A stretch of DNA of 64,000 nucleotides from CAWHOW01 sp963831005 (GTDB lineage Bacteria; Bacteroidota; Bacteroidia; Bacteroidales; CG2-30-32-10): the NCBI GenBank assembly GCA_963831005.1, contig CAWHOW010000020.1, positions 105,936 through 169,935 of the forward strand, in the 5' to 3' direction. This document shows positions 38,320-47,674 of this stretch, piece after piece; position 1 is the stretch's first letter; every line of letters begins with the position of its first letter. A program made the translations under genes and the position numbers. The notes under the pieces are model-generated. The model saw nothing but the letters and a program-made list of their open reading frames with translations. It made no database searches and was not told the DNA's origin.

Positions 38320-39483
38320 ATGCTCAATAAAACCAGAATCGTTAAAATACTTGTATTAGCATTATTTCTTATTGCAGGTTCATTATTTGCACAAGACAAA
38401 TACAAGTTCACCGTTGAAAAGAAATTAGATGCCACTTCGATAAAGAACCAGGGAAACAGCGGCAGTTGCTGGAGCTTTGCTACCTGCGCCATGCTCGAAT
38501 CGGAAATGCTCCGCAAAGGGCTGGAACAGCTTGATTTCTCCGAAATGTACATCGTACGATGTGCATTTATTGAAAAAGCAATACAATATGTCAGGATGCA
38601 TGGCAAAAGCAATTTCGGACAGGGTGGCGAAGCCCACGACGTGCTAAATATTATGCGCAAATACGGCATGGTTCCTAAAAGCGCCTACAGCGGAACCAAA
38701 GATAACAGCACAAATTACGACCACGACAAGCTGGAAACTGAGCTTAGGAGCTACCTCGATACACTTATCAAAAAAACAGGTGAAGGCCAGTTGCCCGACA
38801 ACTGGATGAAAGGTTATGAAAAGATACTGAACAATGAAATGGGTAAAGCCCCCAATAAGTTTGAATTTGAAGACAAGAAATACACCCCTCAGTCGTACCT
38901 GAAAGATTTCCTTAAAATAAATCCTGACGACTTTGTTGAATTCACTTCATTCACTCACCATCCCTATTATACAAAATTCTTACTTGAAATACCGGATAAC
39001 TGGTCGTACGACCTGTATAACAATGTGAAGATGGATGAGATAATAGAACTTATCGACAGCAGCCTTGCCAAAGGATACACTGTTGGCTGGGGCGGCGATG
39101 TGAGCGAACACGAATTCTCATCGAAGAAAGGAATAGCCATAGTTCCGGAAAAAGACTGGGCGCATAAATCGGAGGAGGAAAGAAAGCGCACCTGCGAGAT
39201 ACATGAGAATGAAATGAATGTTACGCCCGCCATCCGTCAGGAAGAATTCGATAACTGGCTTACCACCGACGACCATTTTATGCAGATAACGGGCATTGCC
39301 AAAGACCAGTATGGAGACAAATTCTATATCACCAAGAACTCGTGGGGAGCAAGCAGGGGCTTCGACGGCTATGTGTACATGTCGGAAGCTTACGTAAAAC
39401 TTAAACTTACCACGCTGATGGTAAATAAATACACCGTCCCTAAGAAAATACTGGAAGAGAACGGGATTAAGGTTGGTTATTAG
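38320..39483 (+). CDS. Secreted C1-family cysteine peptidase (bleomycin-hydrolase/PepC-like)
   Basis: A signal peptide (KILVLALFLIAGSLFAQ) precedes a papain-fold peptidase. The oxyanion Gln and catalytic Cys are in IKNQGNSGSCWSFATC, the His in DDHFMQITGIA, and the Asn in FYITKNSWG. The domain order and length (387 residues) match bleomycin hydrolase/aminopeptidase C, which is normally cytoplasmic; Bacteroidota have exported versions. The gene starts 78 bases from the divergent HydF-like gene and is followed by a MITE-like element. The frame is intact with all catalytic residues. Confidence 0.85.
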   Translation: MLNKTRIVKILVLALFLIAGSLFAQDKYKFTVEKKLDATSIKNQGNSGSCWSFATCAMLESEMLRKGLEQLDFSEMYIVRCAFIEKAIQYVRMHGKSNFGQGGEAHDVLNIMRKYGMVPKSAYSGTKDNSTNYDHDKLETELRSYLDTLIKKTGEGQLPDNWMKGYEKILNNEMGKAPNKFEFEDKKYTPQSYLKDFLKINPDDFVEFTSFTHHPYYTKFLLEIPDNWSYDLYNNVKMDEIIELIDSSLAKGYTVGWGGDVSEHEFSSKKGIAIVPEKDWAHKSEEERKRTCEIHENEMNVTPAIRQEEFDNWLTTDDHFMQITGIAKDQYGDKFYITKNSWGASRGFDGYVYMSEAYVKLKLTTLMVNKYTVPKKILEENGIKVGY

Positions 39484-39511
39484 TTATTAGGTTATTGGTT
39501 ATTTGTTATTA

Positions 39512-39745
39512 ACTGATGTTACGCAAAAGAGTATTTTCCCATTTTTAGATTCCTCATTCCTCCGCCAGCAGGCGGATTCATTCGGAATGACAATATATTT
39601 ATTTTCTTATAGGGGATAAGGTGGCGATTTGCTTAAAGCAAATCGCTACCTTATCCCCCCTTTCCCATCAATTCTATATGTCATTCCGAACGGAGTGAGG
39701 AATCTAAATTAAAGATAACATCAAATCATTTGTGTGTAACTTGAG
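39512..39745. mobile_element. MITE-like element, copy 1
   Basis: The element of about 234 bp has imperfect terminal inverted repeats (ACTGATGTTACGCA at the left; the right end's complement reads ACTCAAGTTACACA). Inside are paired arms AGATTCCTCA...TCGGAATGACA and TGTCATTCCGAACGGAGT...AATCT. At the centre is a 47-bp near-perfect palindrome (39612-39658) with one mismatch. The flanks carry TTATTA on both sides (39506-39511 and 39746-39751), a target-site duplication. A second copy lies at 43078-43310 in the same orientation. There is no coding frame. Confidence 0.85.
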
Positions 39746-39832
39746 TTATTAAGAAGTAATACTTTAATTATTTAAAAGGAATACTGATACTCGCTGATTT
39801 AATTACTGCATACTGCCGCTGCCCAATGCTTA

Positions 39833-40303
39833 CTATTCTTTCCTGAACGACATTACATAATTGCAGCCGTTGCAGGTGGTGGATATTTCCAGTTCCTTCA
39901 TTTCAAGCTTTAGTATTTTCCACTGGCTGCTTCTTCCTTCCACGATAGGCCCCAAACCCACGCCATAGAATGTTTTAGCAATAACTGTATCGGAGAAAAA
40001 AGCAACATTCATTATCTTTTTATGATCGGAAAAGGACCAGTCGGCGGCAAAGTTGCGCGAAAAGGTAAGGAAATAATAATTGCCGTTTGCCTGCTGCATA
40101 TTAATATTCATAATGTTTCCGCAACTGTCAATGCAATATTTAAGGGAGTCAATACCGTTAGAGGTGAAGCCAACTACCTGCCAGTTGCCTTCAAGCCTTC
40201 CTTCGGTGGAACGAAAGCTAATTAAAGGACCATCGGGGTATTTGTTACAGCCAAAGGTAAATGCAATGACTATAAGAATTATAAGGTAGTATGGCTTTTT
40301 CAC
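39833..40303 (-). CDS. Lipocalin-like lipoprotein (156 residues)
   Basis: A lipoprotein signal (MKKPYYLIILIVIAFTFGC) with Cys19 is followed by a small beta-rich domain with EGNWQVVGF near its start, as in lipocalin-like Bacteroidota lipoproteins (WQ/W-type G-x-W motif), and two further Cys pairs (CIDSCG, CNGC). No enzymatic residues are visible. It probably sits on the periplasmic or outer surface of a membrane. It stands alone, with convergent/divergent non-coding DNA on both sides. Confidence 0.6.
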   Translation of the reverse strand: MKKPYYLIILIVIAFTFGCNKYPDGPLISFRSTEGRLEGNWQVVGFTSNGIDSLKYCIDSCGNIMNINMQQANGNYYFLTFSRNFAADWSFSDHKKIMNVAFFSDTVIAKTFYGVGLGPIVEGRSSQWKILKLEMKELEISTTCNGCNYVMSFRKE

Positions 40304-40402
40304 TTAAGCTGCTTTAAAATTCAGTTATAAAAGTACAAAATATTCAGATAAGGCAATATAATTGGTAAAATGCATTGTAATCGTGTTCACTAATATTCAT
40401 CA

Positions 40403-40494
40403 GGGCTAAAGCCCACTACTTTACTTATTTTATTTAACCCCAGACTTAAGTCTGGGGTTATTGATACATACAACTAATAAAGGACTTTCGTCCT
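40403..40494. repeat. Cluster of three small hairpins (REP-like)
   Basis: Three palindromes lie in a row: GGGCTAAAGCCC (40403-40414), AACCCCAGACTTAAGTCTGG with its complement to 40459, and AGGAC TTTC GTCCT (40481-40494). The middle one is a perfect 24-bp palindrome. This arrangement resembles dispersed REP-like elements. The rest of 40304-40771 shows no gene. Confidence 0.65.
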
Positions 40495-40771
40495 GAACCG
40501 TATATTTGTGAGCCAATCATGTATTAACTTGAAAACTCAATAATCAGGAACGAATTATAAAGATTATGGAAAGCAATTTATAAACAACCCACCGCAATAG
40601 GAAGAAGTTAGCCATTCTTAATTCGAATGTATGCCACGCTGAATGCCTGTAAGCTGTGCGGACTTTATTTCCTCTAAATAAAATATCGATTTAGCTTAAC
40701 ATGTTAATATCTGGTATTAATTGGTAACAACTATAATCCCGCTATTCGGTCGGGAAGTGTGTTTAATGATA

Positions 40772-40779
40772 TACTTTTG
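40772..40779 (+). promoter_or_regulatory. Bacteroidota-type -7 box
   Basis: TACTTTTG matches TAnnTTTG 24 bases before the start codon at 40803. No strong -33 box is visible. Confidence 0.4.
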
Positions 40780-40802
40780 TTTCATAAAATAAATCATCAG
40801 CT

Positions 40803-41555
40803 ATGACAAAAAAGAAAAAATCGCTCACCTTCCCCGAATCAGACACAAAATATGATCCAGCTTTCAAGGCGCTGATGGCTCACCTTGCAATTGCCGACCC
40901 CACCAGCAGTGCACCTGCCATTGTTTCGTGGACACGTTTGGGCATGGATAATGTAACAGAATATACACCGCTGGTAAACCTGTTGGGCAGCCCCACCGCA
41001 GTGAATTCGTGGGAATACGTGTATCCGCTTGAAAAAGCAAAAGGCGCGCATACCGAAGCGCTTAAACTGCAAAAAAATATCATCAAGGCTGATTCGCTTG
41101 TAATTATTCGTGCAGTTAGGCTGATGTTAAAGGAAAAGAACATAACAACCAGGGGTTTCTTAACGGCAAACGACATGACCTTTTGGTTCATCCCGAAGCC
41201 TGATGCCATTACGCCTTCGCTGGATGCCCTGCGTACCACACACCCAAGGCCTGTGATAAGCATACATGAGATGAAAAGCATGCAGCACACGGTTGATGCA
41301 CACGACCCTGAATCGCCCAAAAGCATTGCCCTGCCCGAAGGCATGCAGTTTATATGGTTAAAGCGTTTTATAGGAGCCACACCCCCGGCCGACTCCGACC
41401 TGTATCAGCACGTAATGTTCAGCGGAAGGTTCCGTAACCTGAGTACCTTTACGGCAACAAACCAGAAGCAAACGGTTTGGTATATTGCCTGCTACATAAG
41501 CACCACGGGTGCAACAGGCATGTTCAGCGACCCTGTAAGCGCCAATATTGCTTGA
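40803..41555 (+). CDS. Unrecognised protein with fnIII-like C-terminal part (250 residues)
   Basis: I do not recognise a named family. The first ~170 residues contain helical and loop segments (KAKGAHTEALKLQKNIIKAD). The C-terminal ~75 residues (WLKRFIGATPPADSDLYQHVMF, then VWYIACYISTTGATGMFSDPVSA) look like a fibronectin-III-type beta-sandwich. It has no signal peptide and is richer in GC than its surroundings. It ends with TGA at 41553, and the same frame runs on into the 21-bp repeat array downstream past one more stop. A remnant with a similar C-terminus at 55783-56067 is likewise followed by a minisatellite. Confidence 0.55.
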   Translation: MTKKKKSLTFPESDTKYDPAFKALMAHLAIADPTSSAPAIVSWTRLGMDNVTEYTPLVNLLGSPTAVNSWEYVYPLEKAKGAHTEALKLQKNIIKADSLVIIRAVRLMLKEKNITTRGFLTANDMTFWFIPKPDAITPSLDALRTTHPRPVISIHEMKSMQHTVDAHDPESPKSIALPEGMQFIWLKRFIGATPPADSDLYQHVMFSGRFRNLSTFTATNQKQTVWYIACYISTTGATGMFSDPVSANIA

Positions 41556-41605
41556 TCCAAACAGCGGCAAGGTTAGTCCGTCCATTTAACAATATCACCG
41601 GTTCA

Positions 41606-42085
41606 TCCGAAGAAGAAATTCTTCAAGCATGAGGAGAAATCTTTCGAGCCTAAAGAGAAATCTTTTGAACCGAAAGAGAAATCTTTCGAGCCGAAAGAGA
41701 AATCTTTCGAGCCTAAAGAGAAATCTTTTGAACCGAAAGAGAAATCTTGAAGAAAGAGAAATCTTCTGAAAAAGAGAAATTTCGAGCCGAAAGAGAAATC
41801 TTCTGAACCGAAAGAGAAATCTTCTGAACCGAAAGAGAAATCTTCTGAACCGAAAGAGAAATCTTTCGAGCCGAAAGAGAAATCTTTCGAACCGAAAGAG
41901 AAATCTTTCGAACTGAAAGAGAAATCTTTCGAACTGAAAGAGAAATCTTCTGAACCGAAAGAGAAATCTTCTGAACCGAAAGAGAAATCTTTCGAGCCGA
42001 AAGAGAAATCTTTCGAACTGAAAGAGAAATCTTCTGAACCGAAAGAGAAATCTTTCGGTCATGAAAAGAAATCTTTTAAACAGAA
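41606..42085. repeat. 21-bp tandem repeat (minisatellite), about 22 units
   Basis: Units of 21 bp of the form GAGAAATCTTTCGAGCCGAAA repeat with a second version (TCTTCTGAACCG) interspersed. A few units are shortened near 41745-41790. In the frame of the upstream gene (40803) the array would encode EKSFEPK/EKSSEPK heptads, but two stop codons intervene. On the minus strand it gives a long Arg/Phe/Leu-rich open frame, which is a by-product of the repeat. Confidence 0.9.
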
Positions 42086-42127
42086 ATAGATACTCCCCGC
42101 TCATGCGAACAAAGCAGTTGAACAGTG

Positions 42128-42303
42128 GGCAGTCTTCAGTCAGCAGTCGGCAGTCTTCAGTCAGCAGTCGGCAGTCTTCAGTCAGCAGTCGGCAGTCTTC
42201 AGTCAGCAGTCGGCAGTCTTCAGTCAGCAGTCGGCAGTCTTCAGTCAGCAGTCGGCAGTCTTCAGTCAGCAGTCGGCAGTCTTCAGTCAGCAGTGGGCAG
42301 TAC
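42128..42303. repeat. Second 21-bp tandem repeat, about eight units
   Basis: The unit is CAGTCTTCAGTCAGCAGTCGG, nearly identical in every copy, directly after the preceding array. The units contain CAGTC/GCAGT words. The stop-free frame (SVSSRQS heptads) is an artefact of a 21-bp period. Confidence 0.92.
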
Positions 42304-42406
42304 CGATAGTTGGAGCGGCTATCTCGCCTGTAGATAGTAACAAGACCTTACGGCACACGAAGAAAGAAACCGGTTTCAATTTAATATCGGCTTAAAGTAC
42401 GGGTTG

Positions 42407-42437
42407 TTTTGCAGTTAGCAGAAAATGCTTATCTTTG
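42407..42437 (+). promoter_or_regulatory. Bacteroidota-type promoter
   Basis: TTTTG (42407-42411) and TATCTTTG (42430-42437) match the -33 and -7 boxes with an 18-base gap. It lies 115 bases before the homing-repeat gene at 42552. Confidence 0.6.
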
Positions 42438-42551
42438 CAAAACAAATATTCAAACATAGTTTGCATTAAGCAACTTTGCAAATTCGGGCGCATATATTAC
42501 TATCATGTACAGGATAAAAGGATAAAAACAGAAATAAAACAATTACTTTAT

Positions 42552-42933
42552 ATGAACCTATTAGAACAATACTCCGACGAACAACTGATAAAAATGCTTA
42601 AAGATATATCCAAAAAGATTGGCAGAACGCCTTATGGAAATGATATTGACAAGGATGGCAGAACCAAATACTGGGTGTACTATAAACGATTCGGTTCGCT
42701 GGTAAAAGCCCAGGAAAAAGGCAGGGCTTGTGCCTATCAGAAGCAGCAATGCACCAAGATACACCCATGAAGATGTACTAAAATTTCTTAGAGAACTATC
42801 AGTAAAGCTTGGCAGGACACCAAAAATAAAAGATGTCTTAGCAGAAAAAAAGATTTCACTTGGAGTGATCAATAAGCGTTTCCGAAAATTCAAAAGAGCA
42901 ATTGAAGAAGCAGGGCTAAAAAGAGACAAATAA
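42552..42933 (+). CDS. Homing-endonuclease-associated repeat protein, two repeats, one frameshift
   Basis: The ATG at 42552 gives MNLLEQYSDEQLIKMLKDIS followed by KKIGRTPYGNDI, one ~60-residue HNH_repeat unit. A one-base shift near 42719 (run AAAAAGG) continues AGLVPIRSSNAPRYTHEDVL and a second unit (VKLGRTPKIKDV), ending GLKRDK at 42933. These units are predicted helix-turn-helix-like DNA-binding modules that accompany homing endonucleases, but there is no nuclease domain here. A longer relative lies at 43374, separated by a MITE-like element. Confidence 0.7.
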
Positions 42934-43077
42934 GGCAGCTTCAACAGTTTCCTAAATCACCCGGAAACCAGTCTTTCCTTCCATTTACCTTTGACAAAAG
43001 GTAATTTCAGCTATGTCATAAACAGTCAGCTTGTCCTGCAAGCAGAAGGCAAGTGAGTTAGTGAAAATATTCAAATA

Positions 43078-43310
43078 ACTGATGTTACTTAAAAGAGTAT
43101 TTTTCCATTTTTAGATTCCTCATTCCTCCGCCAGCCGGCGGATTCATTCGGAATGACAATTTATTTATTTTCTTGTAGGGGATAAGGTGGCGATTTGCTT
43201 AAAGCAAATCGCCACCTTATCCCCCTTTTCCATCAATTCTATATGTCATTCCTAACGGAGTGAGGAATCTAAATTATAGATAACATCAAATTATTCGTGC
43301 GTAACATGAG
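43078..43310. mobile_element. MITE-like element, copy 2
   Basis: This is about 90% identical to copy 1 by eye and in the same orientation. The termini are ACTGATGTTAC and GCGTAACATGAG. The central 47-bp palindrome (43178-43224) is perfect in this copy. The flanking TCAAATA on the left (43071-43077) is repeated on the right (43311-43317), a 7-bp target-site duplication different from that of copy 1. It lies between the two homing-repeat genes. Confidence 0.85.
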
Positions 43311-43346
43311 TCAAATAAGATATTTTTTTTTACCAATAAAGCGTAG

Positions 43347-43354
43347 TATCTTTG
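43347..43354 (+). promoter_or_regulatory. Bacteroidota-type -7 box
   Basis: TATCTTTG, identical to the -7 box before the related gene at 42552, lies 20 bases before the ATG at 43374. A T-rich stretch upstream may serve as the -33 region. Confidence 0.55.
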
Positions 43355-43373
43355 TAATGGTAAATCCGGAATT

Positions 43374-44360
43374 ATGCACCTTTATTCAGATGAAGAATTA
43401 CTGGAACACCTCAGAAAATTAGCCAAAAAGCTGGGCAGAACCCCGTATAAAAAAGAAATAAAAGAAGCAGGTTCGCCTTGCGCCTATACTTATTATCTTC
43501 GTTTCGGCACTTTAAGCAGGGCTGAGGAGCTGGCAGGGCTTGTTCCCTTCAAAGTAAAAATCAGGCAATCAAAATTTACCGATGAGTATTTATTGAACCA
43601 CCTGAAAGAATTAGCACAACAGCTTGGCAGAACACCTTATTATCGCGATATTAATGAAGCAGGCAAGGTAAAAGATTATAACTATATGAACCGTTTTGGA
43701 AACATCACTAATGCAGCAAAAGCAGCCGGTCTTGCCCCCAATACAGGCAATAACGTTTATAAATATTCCAACGAAAATTTACTAAGCTACCTGAAAGAAT
43801 TATCAAAACAACTTGGCAAAACACCCACCAGCCGTTACCTTAATAAGGCAGGTAAAATAGGCGCTTCAATCTATATTCATCGTTTCGGCAGTTTAAGAAA
43901 AGCTCAAAAAGCTGCAGGGCTTGTTCCCAATAAAAGAGGCCATCAGCAGGAATATACCAATAAATATTTATTAACTCAACTGAAAGAATTAGCTTCAACG
44001 CTGGGAAGAACACCTTCCCTGAACGACATTGACGAGTCAGGCAAAGTTAAATATGCTTTATACACTCATCATTTCGGTAATCTCAGCAAAGCCTTGAAAG
44101 CAGCCGGGCTTGAGGCCAATAGAAGAGGTCGTCATTGCAAATACACCGATGAATATTTATTAAATCATCTGAAAGAATTAGCTGCAACGCTTGGCAAAAC
44201 GCCTACAATTAACGACATTAAAAGAGAAGGTAAAATAAGTTATGATTTCTACCGTAAACTATTTGGCAGCTTTAGTACAGCTCAGCGTGCAGCGGGACTT
44301 GTTCCCGATAAAAGAGGTCGTCAGCAACAAAGAAGTCAGTATAAAAAAGATAGAGGTTAG
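43374..44360 (+). CDS. Protein of five tandem homing-endonuclease-associated repeats
   Basis: The 328-residue protein is made of five ~62-residue units, each with Y(S/T)(D/N)E-LL-HLKELA, LGRTP or LGKTP, a variable linker, and FGSLxKAxKAAGL. The units match the HNH_repeat family, a predicted helical DNA-binding module. No HNH, GIY-YIG or LAGLIDADG nuclease is attached. Lys/Arg content is high, fitting nucleic-acid binding. Start ATG at 43374 follows a good -7 box. A role as a stand-alone DNA-binding array protein is inferred; the repeats may bind adjacent DNA words in order. Confidence 0.75.
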   Translation: MHLYSDEELLEHLRKLAKKLGRTPYKKEIKEAGSPCAYTYYLRFGTLSRAEELAGLVPFKVKIRQSKFTDEYLLNHLKELAQQLGRTPYYRDINEAGKVKDYNYMNRFGNITNAAKAAGLAPNTGNNVYKYSNENLLSYLKELSKQLGKTPTSRYLNKAGKIGASIYIHRFGSLRKAQKAAGLVPNKRGHQQEYTNKYLLTQLKELASTLGRTPSLNDIDESGKVKYALYTHHFGNLSKALKAAGLEANRRGRHCKYTDEYLLNHLKELAATLGKTPTINDIKREGKISYDFYRKLFGSFSTAQRAAGLVPDKRGRQQQRSQYKKDRG

Positions 44361-44774
44361 GATGCCGGATAAAAAAGTAAGCAGTCCACAGTTGGCGCTC
44401 TGCAAGAAGATAATTGCAGACTGAGGATTGAAGACTGAAGACTGGAAATATCAGCGTTAATCAGTATTTTCTGTGTTATCCGCGTTCCTATTAAAGAACA
44501 ATTCGCGTTTGCCAAAAAGTCACTCCGCCCCTTCTCCTTCATGCCAATATTTCCTTAAAGAAGGCTTTTCAGCTAATGGTTCTTAATTTGATAAGCATTT
44601 CAGAAATTGGTATTTTAAATTAGATATTGTTCTTTAAGAAGTTTTCTTTGTGAACCTTTTAGATTCTTTGTGAATCTTTGTGTATAGCTATTTCGACAAA
44701 TGTTACACAAAGTCGCCACAAAGTTTCTCAAAGATTACTCTATCAAATCAATAATACCAGAAAGGAATCAAAAA
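44361..44774. other. Gene-free stretch before clpB
   Basis: No convincing gene. It contains imperfect direct copies of TTCTTTGTGAA/CTTTGTG (44643-44690) and an AATATCAGCGTTAATCAG tract like that at 60330-60390. An ATG at 44700 is in frame with clpB but adds 25 residues absent from ClpB proteins. Confidence 0.5.
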
Positions 44775-47385
44775 ATGAATTTAGATAATTTTACAATTAA
44801 ATCGCAGGAAGCTATACAGAAAGCGCAGGAGATAGCTTTCGGTTACAATCACCAGGCAATTGAAACAGGCCACCTGCTTAAGGCCATACTTGCCGTTGAC
44901 GCGGATGTTACACCTTATCTTTTAAAGAAACTTAATGTAAACCTGAATAATGTTGAAACAGTTTTAAACAGGATAATCGAAGGTTATGCAAAGGTTTCGG
45001 GCAGCGCGCAGTACTTGTCGCCCAAGGCAAACCAGGTGATACAGAAAGCCAATACCTATTTAAAGGATTTCGGCGATGAGTTTATTTCCATAGAGCATTT
45101 GCTGCTTGCACTTTTATCGGCAGGCGATGATGTTTCCAATATGCTGAAAGATGCAGGCGTTAATGAAAAGGATCTGAAAGTCGCAATTAAAGACCTTCGC
45201 AAAGGCTCAAAGGTCAATTCGCAGTCGGCTGATGAAACCTATCATGCCCTGAACAAATATGCCCTTAATCTTAACGAGATGGCTGCCACAGGCAAGCTTG
45301 ATCCAGTAATTGGAAGGGTTGACGAGATAAGAAGGATATTGCAAATACTGTCAAGAAGGACGAAGAACAACCCTATACTGATAGGCGAACCGGGTGTAGG
45401 TAAAACAGCCATAGCCGAAGGATTGGCACACCGAATAGTGAAAGGCGATGTTCCTGAGAACCTCAAGAGCAAGAAAGTATTCTCTCTTGATATGGGCGCC
45501 CTGATTGCAGGAGCCAAATACAAAGGCGAATTTGAAGAACGACTGAAAGCTGTTATTAAAGAAGTGGTGAATTCAGATGGAGAGATCATTCTCTTTATTG
45601 ACGAGATACATACCCTTGTGGGAGCAGGTGCTTCCGAAGGCGCTATGGATGCTGCCAACATATTGAAACCAGCACTTGCAAGAGGTGAATTGAGAGCTAT
45701 AGGCGCAACTACTTTAAAGGAATACCAGAAATATTTTGAGAAGGATAAAGCCCTTGAACGCCGTTTCCAGATAGTGATGGTGAATGAACCGGATAAGGAT
45801 GATTCTATATCTATCCTCCGCGGATTGAAGGAAAGATACGAAACCCATCACAAGGTAAGGATTAAGGATGAAGCCATTATTGCAGCGGTTGAGTTGTCGC
45901 AACGTTACATCACCGACCGTTTCCTTCCAGATAAAGCTATTGACCTTATTGATGAAGCCGCTTCAAAGCTAAGGCTTGAGATTAACTCAGTGCCTGAAGA
46001 ACTGGACGAAATTGAACGCAGGATAAGACAACTTGAAATAGAGCGGGAAGCCATCAAGAGAGAGAACGACAAAATAAAGTTGAATGAACTGAATGAAACC
46101 CTCGCTAACCTGAACGACGATAGAAACCGTATCAAATCAAGGTGGCAGGCTGAGAAAGAGGTAGTGGACGGCATACAGAAAAAGAAGACGGATATAGAAC
46201 AATATAAGTTCGAAGCCGAGCAGGCAGAACGTTCGGGCGATTACGGCAAGGTTGCTGAATTGCGCTACGGGCGTATAAAAGAAGCCGAAACTGACCTTGA
46301 AGTGTTGAATAAAAAATTACAGGAGATACAGGTAGATTCTGCTTTGATAAAAGAAGAAGTGGATACCGAAGATATAGCCGAAGTGGTTTCCAAGTGGACC
46401 GGCATACCAGTAAGTAAGATGCTTCAAAGCGAGAAAGAGAAATTATTGCATCTCGAAGAAGAACTGCATAAACGCGTGGTTGGGCAGGATGAAGCTATTG
46501 AAGCCATTTCTGACGCCATCAGAAGAAGCAGAGCCGGATTGCAAGATGTAAAGAGACCGATTGGTTCGTTTATCTTTCTCGGCACCACAGGTGTCGGAAA
46601 GACCGAACTGGCAAAGGCTCTGGCAGAATTCCTCTTCGACAATGAAGCTGCTTTAGTTAGGATAGATATGAGCGAATACCAGGAAAGACACACTGTATCT
46701 AGACTTATAGGCGCACCTCCGGGATACGTGGGATATGAAGAAAGCGGTCAGCTTACGGAAGCTGTGCGTCGTAAACCTTATTCAGTAGTGCTTCTTGATG
46801 AAATAGAAAAAGCGCATCCTGATGTCTTCAATATATTGTTGCAGGTTTTAGACGATGGTCGCCTTACCGACAACAAGGGGAAGAACAGCCGATTTCAGGA
46901 ATACCATCATCATCATGACATCTAACCTCGGCTCGCATATCATACAGGAGAAATTAGAGAACCTGACAGATTACAACCGAGATGCCATGATAGCAGAGAC
47001 AAGAAAAGAGCTTTATGATCTGCTTAGAAAAACAATACGCCCTGAATTCCTTAACCGTATTGACGAGATCATCATGTTCAATCCGCTTACAAGAAACGAG
47101 ATATCTAAAATTGTAGAAATGCAATTGAATAATGTAAAACAACATCTTGCCGAAAGCGGCATTAAACTTAGCATTGCACCTGATGCTATTGAATGGATAT
47201 CACAACTTGGTTTCGATCCACAACTAGGCGCACGTCCTCTGAAAAGGGTAATTCAACGCAAAGTGCTGAATGAACTTTCAAAGATGATCTTATCAGGAGA
47301 AGTGCATCGCGATACAGAGATAGTACTTGATTTCATTGATGATAAGCTTGTTTTCTTTAATAAAACCAAACCCGACAATAAGTAA
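44775..47385 (+). CDS. clpB: ATP-dependent disaggregase ClpB, one frameshift
   Basis: ClpB is a hexameric AAA+ machine that pulls proteins out of aggregates together with DnaK. The start at 44775 (MNLDNFTIKSQEAIQKAQ) fits the family. The order is N domain, first AAA+ (Walker A GEPGVGKTA, Walker B LFIDEIHT), a coiled-coil middle domain (KKKTDIEQYKFEAEQAER), second AAA+ (GTTGVGKTE, VLLDEIEKAHPD) and the D2 small domain (GARPLKRVIQ). The frame breaks at about 46875: GGGG in AAGGGGAAGA has one G too many. Removing it restores DNKGRTADFRNTIIIMTSNLGS. The break is probably a sequencing error, as clpB is well conserved. Confidence 0.93.
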
Positions 47386-47449
47386 TAGCACTTAATTTAA
47401 GCAATCGAAATAAGTAAAGCCATTAGTAAATTTTAGCGGAACATACGAA

Positions 47450-47480
47450 TTGTTTCAGCTTTCATATAGCAGTATCTTTG
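47450..47480 (+). promoter_or_regulatory. Bacteroidota-type promoter
   Basis: TTG (47450-47452) and TATCTTTG (47473-47480), 20 bases apart, match the -33/-7 boxes. The nearest gene starts almost 200 bases away, past a terminator, so it probably drives a short RNA. Confidence 0.5.
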
Positions 47481-47486
47481 TTTCAG

Positions 47487-47617
47487 ATACTTCATAATTG
47501 TTTGTTTGCTGTTCTTTGGGTTTATGGGTTTTACCTTCAAACAGTACAATAAATTTGATTGTTTAGTTTTTTTAGTTTGTTCAATGGGTTCTAATAAAAT
47601 AGAACCCATTGTTTTTT
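47487..47617 (+). ncRNA. Candidate small RNA of about 130 nt
   Basis: A good promoter (47450-47480) and a strong terminator (47582-47617) enclose 100 bases without a reading frame. The enclosed sequence is U-rich (TTTGGGTTTATGGGTTTTACC). The arrangement is typical of a trans-acting small RNA; a leader with an attenuator for the PAS gene (47675) is the alternative. Confidence 0.4.
47582..47617 (+). terminator. Strong rho-independent terminator
   Basis: CAATGGGTTCTA and TAGAACCCATTG form a perfect 12-bp stem with a 6-base loop, followed by TTTTTT. It lies downstream of clpB and of the candidate small RNA. Confidence 0.85.
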
Positions 47618-47674
47618 ACAGACTCCTGATTATTTCTTATTATTGCAATAGAAAATATTAAACTTCTTTATCCA

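Noticed and set aside
41595..42104. 169-codon open frame on the minus strand, Arg/Phe/Leu-rich
   Set aside because: It is the complement of a 21-bp tandem repeat; the period keeps all frames open and no real protein features are present.
42061..42337. Ser/Gln-rich open frames (SVSSRQS heptads)
   Set aside because: They are by-products of the second 21-bp array.
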